A stretch of DNA of 6,371 nucleotides from Planctomycetota bacterium (GCA_019347795.1 JAHWKS010000354.1:1-6371), one strand, 5' to 3'; positions 1 to 5,048 are shown, counted from the first letter of the stretch. The notes: generated from the letters alone by a model not told the origin. Program-made: numbers and translations.

Positions 1-1323
1 TGGTCTGCCCCGCCGGTGATCTGGGCGGCGATCATTGGGGAAAGCGGCTCGACGAAGTCGCCCGCGCTGAACATGGTCACGCACCTGGCCATGGAACGGC
101 AGGAGGAGGCGTTTGAGCGGTACAGTGCAGAACTCGCGCTGTACGAGTCGGATCGGAAGGCGTACAAGAAAGATCTTGCGGCGTGGGAGCGGGGCAAGAA
201 GTCGGGAGGCCCTCCCCCCGTCGAACCGGAACCCCCTGTCTGCGAGCGATTTATTGTCTCCGACACTACTGTGGAAGCTCTGGCTCCGCTGCTTCAGGAT
301 AATCCCGGCGGGTTGTTACTCGTTCGCGATGAGCTGGCTGCTTGGCTTGGTGCGTTCAATCGCTACAGCTCCGGCAGTTCGGACGCGCCAAACTATCTGA
401 GTATGTTCCACGGCGGGGCGATCACCGTGGATCGCCGATCGGGAGATCCCCGAGTAATTCACGTCCGCCAAGCGCATCTCGCGATCTGCGGCGGCATTCA
501 ACCTGGAATCCTGAATCGGCTTCTGGGGGAAGAACATCGAGAGTCCGGGCTCTTGGCGAGATTCCTACTTACGTGCCCCCCCCGGCGGCCGAAGCACTGG
601 ACGGAAGCCGCGATCGACCGCACCGTCAAGGCGGAAGTTCAGCTGCTGATCCACCAGCTATTCGAGCTGAAGCATGACATCGACCCCAAGGGGCGCCGGC
701 GTCCGGTATTCTTAGCTTTGTCGCCGGCGGCGAAGGACGTCTGGACGGAGTTTTACAATGGGCATGCCCAGGAGTTGTCCGACTTAACGGGCGACCTCGC
801 GGCCGCATGGAGTAAGTTCGAGGAATACCCGGCGCGTTTGGCGCTGATCCTGCAGATCGCACGGGCGACTCAGGATTCGGGATTGCCATGCGACCAGATA
901 GACGCCGACAGCATGGCGGCGGCGATCACGATTATCGAGTGGTGCAAGGCGGAGACCAAGCGAGTTTACGCGATGCTTTCGGAGTCCGATCAGGATCGAG
1001 CGCGACGCGAGCTCGCGGAATGGATCGAGCGTAAGGGAGGAGCCATAACGGCCCGGCAACTTCAGCAGAACTATCGTCCGCTCAAAGCGCCGGGGGCCGC
1101 CGAGGCCGCCCTGAACCGTCTCATGAAGGCCGGAGTGGGCGAATGGAGCCCGCTCCCAAGCGGTCGTCGGGGAGGGCGGCCATCCCGAGTCTTTCGCCTA
1201 TATGTAGATCCTCCGATCTACGAAACCGCCGAAGTTGCTGAGGAGAAACCAGATTTCGTAGACGTTGACAGCGTTGACACAGGAGAATCAACAGAGGCCG
1301 ATTCGGCCTCGGAGGCGGCATGA
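1..1323 (+). CDS. DUF3987 primase/helicase-like ATPase (5' truncated)
   Basis: This is probably the replication ATPase of the integrated element; DUF3987 proteins are common in plasmids, prophages and satellites. The frame is open to the first base of the window, so the GTG at 16 is probably internal and the true start lies upstream. Seen in the sequence: a Walker A P-loop (GESGSTKSP, nt 37-63), then a highly charged, probably helical insert (nt 90-200), a family-typical DTTVEALAPLL block, a Walker B-like LLLVRDELAAWL (nt 313-348), a CGGIQPGIL segment and a GLLARFLL segment with a possible arginine finger (nt 550-570). The last 100 residues look like a winged helix (ARQLQQNYRPLK...ALNRLMKAG) followed by an acidic tail rich in D, E, S and V. 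The stop overlaps the next start (ATGA), which suggests translational coupling. The family call is confident; DNA unwinding or priming activity is inferred. An N-terminal primase or CHC2-type domain, if present, lies outside the window. Confidence 0.88.
   Translation, partial: WSAPPVIWAAIIGESGSTKSPALNMVTHLAMERQEEAFERYSAELALYESDRKAYKKDLAAWERGKKSGGPPPVEPEPPVCERFIVSDTTVEALAPLLQDNPGGLLLVRDELAAWLGAFNRYSSGSSDAPNYLSMFHGGAITVDRRSGDPRVIHVRQAHLAICGGIQPGILNRLLGEEHRESGLLARFLLTCPPRRPKHWTEAAIDRTVKAEVQLLIHQLFELKHDIDPKGRRRPVFLALSPAAKDVWTEFYNGHAQELSDLTGDLAAAWSKFEEYPARLALILQIARATQDSGLPCDQIDADSMAAAITIIEWCKAETKRVYAMLSESDQDRARRELAEWIERKGGAITARQLQQNYRPLKAPGAAEAALNRLMKAGVGEWSPLPSGRRGGRPSRVFRLYVDPPIYETAEVAEEKPDFVDVDSVDTGESTEADSASEAA
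1294..1310 (+). promoter_or_regulatory. 17-bp inverted repeat abutting an RBS
   Basis: GAGGCCGA-T-TCGGCCTC is a perfect 8-1-8 inverted repeat at the end of the DUF3987 gene. It touches the GGAGG ribosome binding site (1311-1315) of the next gene. Two TTGACA hexamers lie just upstream (1265-1270 and 1274-1279), but I see no convincing -10 element at the right distance. It could be a protein operator, an RNA hairpin that tunes translation of the overlapping gene, or a chance result of GC-rich coding sequence. Confidence 0.3.
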
Positions 1324-1685
1324 GCATACCGCTACTCCTCGCCGAACTTCGTCGTCGCGGCATTCTGCTTAAGGCCGACGCGCACCGTCTGCTTTATCGT
1401 CCCGCGGAGGCGATGACGCCCGACCTGCTGGAGCGGGTTCAGGCCTGCAAGAGCGTCCTCTTGGAACTGCTGCGCGGCGAGATCGCCGTCAGCGACGTCG
1501 AGAGACGGAGCGAAGCCGAGTCCCATAGGGAGGTCATCGACCCGCCGAGCCCTTGTGCGGCCTGCGGCGGCCTCGAATTGTGGGAGACGGTTACTGGGCG
1601 CTGGCGGTGCCTGCGGTGCGATCCGCCGACCACCTCGCGCCACATCTTTGCGCTGGCGGAGCGGATCCGCCGACAGGAAAGATGA
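1320..1685 (+). CDS. Small TubC-docking-like zinc-ribbon protein
   Basis: This 121-residue protein has two parts. Residues 1-52 (LLLAELRRRGILLKADAHRL, then LLYRPAEAMTPDLLERVQ, CKSVLLELLR) follow the pattern of the TubC N-terminal docking domain: a helix, a short 'GI.L......L.Y.P' hairpin, then helices ending in K..LL.LL. Residues 79-100 hold a zinc ribbon, C79-x2-C82-GG...C97-x2-C100-DPP. The start is an ATG overlapping the DUF3987 stop by 4 bases, with GGAGG 4 bases upstream. TubC-like N-termini occur in docking regions of biosynthetic megasynthases and, as I recall, in small proteins beside DUF3987 genes in mobile elements. Here a protein-docking or DNA/RNA-binding accessory role for the replication ATPase is inferred from position only. 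I know of no defined function. Confidence 0.72.
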   Translation: MSIPLLLAELRRRGILLKADAHRLLYRPAEAMTPDLLERVQACKSVLLELLRGEIAVSDVERRSEAESHREVIDPPSPCAACGGLELWETVTGRWRCLRCDPPTTSRHIFALAERIRRQER

Positions 1686-1693
1686 AGGCTTGA

Positions 1694-1714
1694 TGCTGGA
1701 CAATTCGGCCAGCA
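1694..1714 (+). other. Small stem-loop ahead of the XRE gene
   Basis: TGCTGG (1694-1699) and CCAGCA (1709-1714) are perfectly complementary around a 9-base loop. They sit in the 46-base gap between the zinc-ribbon gene and the regulator gene, just before its AGGA ribosome binding site (1721-1724). It has no T-tract, so it is not a standard terminator. An operator for the adjacent regulator or an RNA processing site is possible; neither is shown. Confidence 0.25.
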
Positions 1715-1731
1715 CCGACTAGGATCTTGAA

Positions 1732-1959
1732 ATGAGCAAAGGACGCACCAAGAAGTTGACCGACCAGCTCCGGCGGGCCATCGACGAATCCGGCCTGTCG
1801 CGCTATCAGATCTCCAAGGAGAGCGGCATCGATGAAAGCGCCCTCGCGAAGTTCTACAACGGGCGCAGGGGGCTCTCGATGCACGCCCTAAACGCCCTTG
1901 GCGAGTGCCTGGAGTTGGAGATCATCATGCGGCGAAGGCCGCCGAAGAAAGAAAGGTAA
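1732..1959 (+). CDS. XRE-family helix-turn-helix regulator
   Basis: This 75-residue protein is almost entirely one lambda-repressor-like HTH domain. The first helix is LTDQLRRAIDESG (9-21). The HTH pair is LSRYQISKESG / IDESALAKFYNGRRG (22-46). LSMHALNALGECLELEI (48-64) forms the closing helices, and the end is a basic tail, RRRPPKKER. The start has AGGA seven bases upstream. There is no ligand or dimerisation domain beyond the HTH. The gene lies directly before the integrase gene with 3 bases between them, so the two are almost certainly co-transcribed. A role as operon regulator, or as an excisionase-like recombination directionality factor, is inferred from its size and position. Confidence 0.88.
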   Translation: MSKGRTKKLTDQLRRAIDESGLSRYQISKESGIDESALAKFYNGRRGLSMHALNALGECLELEIIMRRRPPKKER

Positions 1960-1962
1960 AGA

Positions 1963-3303
1963 ATGGCAAGTATTTCGCGCGATCCAGGTGGCCGCCGGCG
2001 CATCTTGTTCGTGGACCCGAACGGCAACCGCAAGGCGATTCGGCTCGGCAAGATGCCCCAGAAGTCCGCTCAGGAGGTGAAGACCCGGGTGGAGCATCTG
2101 CTTGCCTGCAAGGCCGCCGGGGTCGCTTGGCCGCTGGAATTGGCGACATGGGTGGGGGGCTTGTCCGGAGACTTGCCTGGAAAGCTAGCTGCGGTCGGGC
2201 TGATTCCAAAGCGGGCCGAGGCGGTGGCGGAAACTCTGGATGCGTTTCTTGATGAGTACATTCGCGGCCGCGCCAATCTGAAGCCAAACACTCGGCGGAA
2301 TTACGGAATGACCCGGAAGCACCTGACCGCCCACTTCGGGGACGACAAGCTCCTGGCGAATATCAGCCCGGGCGACGCCGACGAGTGGCGCGAAGGCCTG
2401 ATGCGCAACGGCCTATCAGCGGCGACGGTTAGCCGCGAGGTGAAGCGCGCTCGGCAATTTTTCCGGGCGGCGATGCGGCGAAGGCTAATCAGCGAGAACC
2501 CCTTCGCAGATTTGCCGGCGCCCGCCCAGGCCAACGCCAGCCGAGAGCATTTTGTGACGCAGGAAGTAATCACGAAGGTCATCGACGCCTGCCCCGACGC
2601 CGAATGGCGGCTGATTGTCGCTCTCAGCCGCTACGGCGGCCTGCGCTGCCCCTCGGAGCATCTAAGTCTGAGGCGGAGCGATATCGATTGGGAGGGCCAA
2701 CGGATCACGGTGAGGAGCCCCAAGACCGAGCATCATATCGGAGGTCAATCTCGCGTGATTCCGCTGTTCCCAGAACTGCGGCCGTACTTGGAAGCCGTAC
2801 TCGCCGAAGAATCTGTCGGTGACCACCTCATCACCCGGTATCGGGATCAGAACGCCAACCTCCGAACGCAGCTGTTGCGGATTATCAAACGGGCCGGAGT
2901 CGAGCCTTGGCCTAAGCTGTTCCACAACCTGCGGGCGAGTCGGCAGACGGAACTGACCTCGTCGTTCCCGCTTCATGTGGTGTGCGAGTGGATCGGCAAC
3001 AGTGCTCCGATCGCCGATAAGCACTACCTCCAAGTGACGGAGGCCCATTTCGCGCAGGCGGCAAAAGAGACTGCCACCAATCTAGGCGGCGCAGAAAGCG
3101 GCGCACCGGCGGCGCAGAATCGAGCGCAGCAGGTATCCGCCGGAGATCGCCAGAGCTCGCACTCCGACACCCCGGACACGAAAAAAGCCCCGAAGCGGCA
3201 AGGAGTTATGCCGATTGGGGCGTTGTTGTGCGAGCCAATGCGAATGGCTGCGATAGACAATATAGTACCCCCTAGGGGAGTCGAACCCCTGTTTTCGGAC
3301 TGA
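1963..3303 (+). CDS. Tyrosine recombinase (element integrase)
   Basis: A 446-residue site-specific recombinase that would insert and excise the element at the adjacent tRNA gene. The N-terminus (1-50, SRDPGGRRRILFVDPNGNRK...) looks like an arm-type DNA-binding beta domain. A SAM-like core-binding domain follows at about 88-180. The catalytic domain shows R228 (GGLRCPSEHLSL), K254 (SPKTEHH), H321-x2-R324 (HNLRASRQTEL), W343/N346 (CEWIGN) and nucleophile Y355 (ADKHYLQVTEAHF). The histidine usually found at the LGH motif is Asn346; I believe WIGN is normal in this subfamily. The ATG has AAAGG six bases upstream and begins 3 bases after the regulator stop. Residues 372-446 are a low-complexity tail beyond the fold. 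The last 12 residues (VPPRGVEPLFSD) are read from the antisense strand of tRNA-Glu, and the TGA lies opposite its anticodon loop. The reading frame therefore depends on the integrated junction. Confidence 0.93.
   Translation: MASISRDPGGRRRILFVDPNGNRKAIRLGKMPQKSAQEVKTRVEHLLACKAAGVAWPLELATWVGGLSGDLPGKLAAVGLIPKRAEAVAETLDAFLDEYIRGRANLKPNTRRNYGMTRKHLTAHFGDDKLLANISPGDADEWREGLMRNGLSAATVSREVKRARQFFRAAMRRRLISENPFADLPAPAQANASREHFVTQEVITKVIDACPDAEWRLIVALSRYGGLRCPSEHLSLRRSDIDWEGQRITVRSPKTEHHIGGQSRVIPLFPELRPYLEAVLAEESVGDHLITRYRDQNANLRTQLLRIIKRAGVEPWPKLFHNLRASRQTELTSSFPLHVVCEWIGNSAPIADKHYLQVTEAHFAQAAKETATNLGGAESGAPAAQNRAQQVSAGDRQSSHSDTPDTKKAPKRQGVMPIGALLCEPMRMAAIDNIVPPRGVEPLFSD
3181..3221 (-). terminator. 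Intrinsic terminator of tRNA-Glu, inside the integrase gene
   Basis: Read on the minus strand, this is a long stem: GGGGC/GCCCC (3217-3221 with 3187-3191), AA/TT, then TGCCG/CGGCA (3209-3213 with 3196-3200), with one bulge, one G-A mismatch and an 8-base loop. Six T residues follow (complement of 3181-3186). It begins 45 bases beyond the 3' end of the tRNA and points the right way to end that transcript. It lies wholly inside the integrase coding sequence (codons 407-420), so it is element DNA acting as the terminator of a host tRNA gene. Confidence 0.82.
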
Positions 3304-3306
3304 GAA
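3266..3306. other. Probable att junction (3' half of tRNA-Glu)
   Basis: Tyrosine integrases commonly recombine within the 3' half of tRNA genes, leaving an intact tRNA at one junction and a partial 3' copy at the other. Here the integrase gene runs directly into the 3' half of an intact tRNA-Glu, so the crossover should lie between the discriminator base (3266) and the anticodon loop (about 3306). The matching partial copy at the far end of the element is outside the window, so the exact core cannot be defined. Confidence 0.7.
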
Positions 3307-3338
3307 CCCGATGTCCTGGGCCACTAGACGAAGGGGGC
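3266..3338 (-). tRNA. tRNA-Glu(CTC)
   Basis: The minus strand folds into a complete 73-base cloverleaf. The acceptor is GCCCCCT (3338-3332) with AGGGGGT (3273-3267); bases 8-9 are TC. The D arm is GTCTAGTGGCCCAGGAC. The anticodon stem is TCGGG/TCCGA with loop TTCTCAG, giving anticodon CTC (complement of 3302-3304). The variable loop is AAAC, and the T arm is AGGGG-TTCGACT-CCCCT. The discriminator is A73 and CCA is not encoded. The sequence closely resembles bacterial tRNA-Glu outside the anticodon arm. One oddity is that the terminal acceptor pair is G1-U72 rather than G-C. The 3' end faces the integrase gene, so bases 3' of the crossover could derive from the element. Confidence 0.95.
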
Positions 3339-3353
3339 CTGTTGTTTTGTTTA

Positions 3354-3381
3354 ATCTTAAAATCGGCCTGAAAGTTGTCAA
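3354..3381 (-). promoter_or_regulatory. Sigma70-like promoter of tRNA-Glu
   Basis: On the minus strand a perfect TTGACA -35 box (complement of 3376-3381) is followed, after a 16-base spacer, by TAAGAT as -10 (complement of 3354-3359). The -10 box ends 15 bases before the mature tRNA 5' end, leaving room for a short leader removed by RNase P. The A/T-rich stretch 3341-3362 stands out from the GC-rich surroundings. It lies on the host side of the junction, so insertion of the element did not remove it. Confidence 0.72.
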
Positions 3382-3408
3382 CGGGTGAGACGTCGCACCT
3401 TTGCGCCA

Positions 3409-3428
3409 GGTTCGCGGAAGCGCGAACC
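3409..3428 (-). terminator. Perfect hairpin just after the stop of the secretin-like gene
   Basis: GGTTCGCG and CGCGAACC form a perfect 8-bp stem with a 4-base loop, starting one base after the TAA of the upstream minus-strand gene. Flanking CGCCA (3404-3408) and TGGCG (3438-3442) could extend the pairing. No T-tract follows, so efficient intrinsic termination is uncertain. Its position argues for a transcript 3'-end role, and it would keep this transcript out of the tRNA gene. Confidence 0.45.
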
Positions 3429-3429
3429 G

Positions 3430-4080
3430 TTACGGCCTGGCGGCGACGTGAGGTTCGGCCTCGAGCGACGCGAGGTGGGCCTCGATTTGCCGGCGGAGCG
3501 TCTCGTCGGCGCGGCGGGCGGCCATCCGGTAGTAGATTTTCGCCGTCGCCAGCTTGCCGGCCGACTCGGCCTGGCGGGCATTCTCGATCAGGCCCAGAAC
3601 TTCCGCGCGGGCGGCTTCGTCCTCCTCCGCGTGTTGGCGGCGAATCTCGGCGACGCTCGCCGCCGGCGGCGAGCCGGGAACGAGATTGTAGCGTGGTCCG
3701 GCCGTCATGTTCGCAGCGGCGCCCCCTTCGGCGAGTCGGCGTCGGCGGGCCTCGGCCAGCACCGCGGCGTCCAGCTCGCGGTGATCGATGATCGTCGCGG
3801 TGACGCCGACGTTCGAGGCGCCGACCGTCGAGCCGATCGCCCTTCCGCCGAAGAGCGGCGCGAGCCCCGGCGCCTTGCCGACGATCGGAACGCCGCGGCT
3901 GACGCTGCCGGAGGAAGCGCGGCTCACGCCGCCCAGCAAGGCGCTGCCGCGGTCGGGAACGGAGACCGTCGTGCGGACCCCGAAGACGCGAAACGTCGGA
4001 AGCTGCACCGCCTGAGCGTGCACGTCGGCGGCGAGGGCCGATGAGGCGATGACCGTAATCGCGGCGATGAGGCTTCTCAT
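3430..4080 (-). CDS. Secreted protein with a secretin-like C-terminal segment
   Basis: A 216-residue exported protein of unknown function. The ATG at 4080 is preferred over one 8 codons upstream: GGAGGGAG lies six bases before it, and the protein then begins with a clean signal peptide (MRSLIAAITVIASSALAADV, likely cut after VHA, residues 20-22). Residues 36-80 (TTVSVPDRGSALLGGVS... then GVPIVGKAPGLAPLFGGR) match the pattern of the last secretin segment, V.V.DG.T..LGG...VP.LG..P.L..LF, but the N-domains and most of the pore domain are missing. Residues 142-208 look like a helical hairpin or single-TPR-like region (ENARQAESAGKLATAKIYYR, then MAARRADE). The gene lies 77 bases after the lipoprotein gene and could be read from the same promoter. 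It is not a working secretin by itself. The secretin similarity is judged by eye. Confidence 0.75.
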   Translation of the reverse strand: MRSLIAAITVIASSALAADVHAQAVQLPTFRVFGVRTTVSVPDRGSALLGGVSRASSGSVSRGVPIVGKAPGLAPLFGGRAIGSTVGASNVGVTATIIDHRELDAAVLAEARRRRLAEGGAAANMTAGPRYNLVPGSPPAASVAEIRRQHAEEDEAARAEVLGLIENARQAESAGKLATAKIYYRMAARRADETLRRQIEAHLASLEAEPHVAARP

Positions 4081-4086
4081 GATCGA

Positions 4087-4094
4087 CTCCCTCC
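4087..4094 (-). promoter_or_regulatory. Strong RBS that fixes the start at 4080
   Basis: GGAGGGAG on the minus strand lies six bases before the ATG at 4080. The alternative ATG at 4104 lies upstream of this site and would add only MLIWRESI, which spoils the signal peptide N-terminus. Confidence 0.8.
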
Positions 4095-4109
4095 AAATGA
4101 GCAACAGGC

Positions 4110-4165
4110 GGCTCGCTGTCGCGAGCCATTGGTCACTCGCGGAGCGAGTGACCCATTTTAATGGG
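4110..4165. repeat. Three tandem perfect hairpins between two genes
   Basis: Three inverted repeats lie end to end: GGCTCGC-TGTC-GCGAGCC (4110-4127), GGTCACTCGC-GGA-GCGAGTGACC (4131-4153) and CCCATT-TT-AATGGG (4152-4165). The last overlaps the end and stop codon of the lipoprotein gene. The first two share a CTCGC...GCGAG core and resemble REP-like intergenic palindromes. On the minus strand they follow the lipoprotein stop and precede the next RBS, so they could attenuate transcription or protect the mRNA 3' end. No T-tract follows on the minus strand. Confidence 0.65.
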
Positions 4166-4715
4166 CGTGGTCGTGGTGATCGTGGTGATGATGTTCGATC
4201 TCGGCGTTGTACGGCGTTCCGTCGATCGTTGTATTGAGCCGGGCGGTGACTCCTTCGCCGGCCATGCCCAGCGCGACGATCAAAGCCGGATCATTGAGCG
4301 AAAACTGCGAGGCCTTCCCGTCCGCCGCGTTCACGGCCGTAAGCTGAAACTGCTGCGGCGCCTTGCCGCCGGAGACGTTGATCGTGATCTGCTCGGCCTC
4401 GATCGGGTGCTCCGTCTTCGCATCCTCGCCGAGGATGTAAACGGTCACGTTCGCGGCGTTCTCCTGCTCGGAGGGATCATCGTGCGTCCACTCCGCGTGA
4501 TACTTGCCGCCCCCCAACTCAAGCAGATGCCCGCCGTGCGGGCCGGTGTCGCCGTGGTCGTGATGCGCGTGATCGTGATCATGGGCATGATCATGATCGC
4601 CATGATCCCCGCCGTCCGCCGCCACCGGCGGCGCGGGGTTCTCCTTCACGCATCCCAGCATCGCCACGCCGGAAAGAAACATCGCCATTCCGAGAAAAAA
4701 CACAAACCGCTGCAT
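4158..4715 (-). CDS. Histidine-rich putative metal-binding lipoprotein
   Basis: A 185-residue envelope protein, probably a metal (Zn, Ni, Co or Cu) binder. The ATG at 4715 is chosen because AGGAG lies 7 bases upstream and the product then starts with a signal peptide, MQRFVFFLGMAMFLSGVAML, followed by G-C22 as a slightly atypical lipobox cysteine. The frame stays open 28 codons further upstream, but that part looks non-coding. Residues 38-63 are a His/Asp run (GDHGDHDHAHDHDHA...). The C-terminus, 175-185, is a second run (HHHHDHHDHAH); 22 of 185 residues are His. Between them, GPHGGHLLELGGGKYHAEW (58-76) and a beta-rich domain (VTVYILGE, QITINVSGG, QFQLTAVN) resemble a family I have seen in planctomycetes, sometimes near metal efflux genes. 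No transporter partner is visible here, so metal storage, sensing or delivery is inferred. Confidence 0.82.
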   Translation of the reverse strand: MQRFVFFLGMAMFLSGVAMLGCVKENPAPPVAADGGDHGDHDHAHDHDHAHHDHGDTGPHGGHLLELGGGKYHAEWTHDDPSEQENAANVTVYILGEDAKTEHPIEAEQITINVSGGKAPQQFQLTAVNAADGKASQFSLNDPALIVALGMAGEGVTARLNTTIDGTPYNAEIEHHHHDHHDHAH

Positions 4716-4722
4716 CCGCGGA

Positions 4723-4727
4723 CTCCT
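4723..4727 (-). promoter_or_regulatory. RBS that fixes the lipoprotein start
   Basis: AGGAG on the minus strand lies 7 bases before the ATG at 4715. It supports that start over the ATG at 4799, which would place 28 non-signal residues ahead of the signal peptide. Confidence 0.75.
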
Positions 4728-4782
4728 GGTTGAACGAAGTTGCCGGCCGCACGACGAACGCCGATCCATCGCGGCCAATCTC

Positions 4783-4788
4783 TTTATA
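4783..4788 (-). promoter_or_regulatory. Possible -10 box of the lipoprotein gene
   Basis: TATAAA on the minus strand is the only A/T-rich hexamer in the region and lies 67 bases before the lipoprotein ATG. There is no good -35 box 16-18 bases upstream, so this is a weak call. It could instead be an extended or alternative-sigma promoter. Confidence 0.25.
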
Positions 4789-5017
4789 CCGAACTCCAAC
4801 CGGATTGGCGAGCATGCGGTGTGATCGAGCGAGACGCGGAAGCAACCGGAGGGCCTTCCCGCCGCGGGAGCGTCAAGCGCCGAGCGGCGGCAGCAAATAG
4901 CCGCGGGCCCAGGCCTGCGCAGGCCGGCGGAATGCGAAACCCGTGTTGTTCCTCCGGAGCCGCGAAGCGGCGACGGCAGGCGTTGTGAGCTGTTGCCAGC
5001 TTACGTCGGCATCGTAC

Positions 5018-5045
5018 GCCCGCCAGTGAAGAGGATTGGGCGGGC
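5018..5045 (-). terminator. Stem-loop just after the YTV gene stop
   Basis: GCCCGCC (5018-5024) and GGCGGGC (5039-5045) form a perfect 7-bp GC stem with a 14-base loop, starting 3 bases after the TAG of the YTV-repeat gene. No T-tract follows on the minus strand. It is probably a transcript 3'-end structure; intrinsic termination is uncertain. Confidence 0.4.
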
Positions 5046-5048
5046 GAC

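Larger units (their letters stand above)
1..3305 (+). mobile_element. Right end of an integrative element in tRNA-Glu
   Basis: Four co-directional, overlapping or nearly touching genes (DUF3987 ATPase, TubC-like zinc-ribbon protein, XRE regulator, tyrosine integrase) end exactly at a tRNA 3' half. This is the standard arrangement of an integrative element with its integrase at the attachment-site-proximal end. The left end is not included, so I cannot tell a plasmid-like element, a phage satellite and a genomic island apart. No capsid, conjugation or packaging genes are visible. The right boundary is approximate, between 3266 and about 3305. Confidence 0.82.
4716..5048. other. 333-base non-coding gap with palindromes
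   Basis: I find no convincing gene here. The gap holds the lipoprotein leader (4716 to about 4800) and a palindrome-rich stretch at 4860-5045. That stretch includes GGCCTGCGCAGGCC (4912-4925, a perfect 14-bp palindrome), CTCCGGAG (4952-4959) running into GCCGC-GAA-GCGGC (4959-4971), and a distal stem-loop (5018-5045). Minus-strand translation of 4873-5040 stays open but has the Ala/Arg bias of shadow frames. The density of small palindromes suggests a dispersed intergenic repeat or a structured RNA rather than plain spacer. Confidence 0.5.

Noticed and set aside
220..240. GTCGAACCGGAACCCCC resembles the tRNA T-arm (possible second att copy)
   Set aside because: It matches only in short pieces, lies inside the DUF3987 coding sequence and lacks the flanking tRNA bases. 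The real left junction must be outside the window.
1204..1221. Perfect hairpin GTAGATC-CTCC-GATCTAC
   Set aside because: It lies inside the DUF3987 coding sequence, far from any start, with no T-tract; probably chance.
1265..1279. Paired TTGACA considered as a definite promoter for the zinc-ribbon gene
   Set aside because: No acceptable -10 box follows at 16-18 bases; kept only as part of a speculative regulatory finding.
3385..4044. Plus-strand open frame of 219 codons opposite the secretin-like gene
   Set aside because: Arg/Gly/Ala-rich antisense shadow typical of high-GC DNA, with no recognisable domain or RBS.
3272..4129. Long minus-strand open frame (285 codons) over the secretin-like gene and the tRNA
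   Set aside because: It is Arg/Pro-rich shadow sequence with no signal peptide and runs across the tRNA. The overlapping frame ending at 3430 has the RBS, signal peptide and sensible composition.
4161..4733. Plus-strand open frame opposite the His-rich lipoprotein gene
   Set aside because: Its Val/Ile/Met runs are the reverse complement of the His/Asp codons, not a membrane protein.
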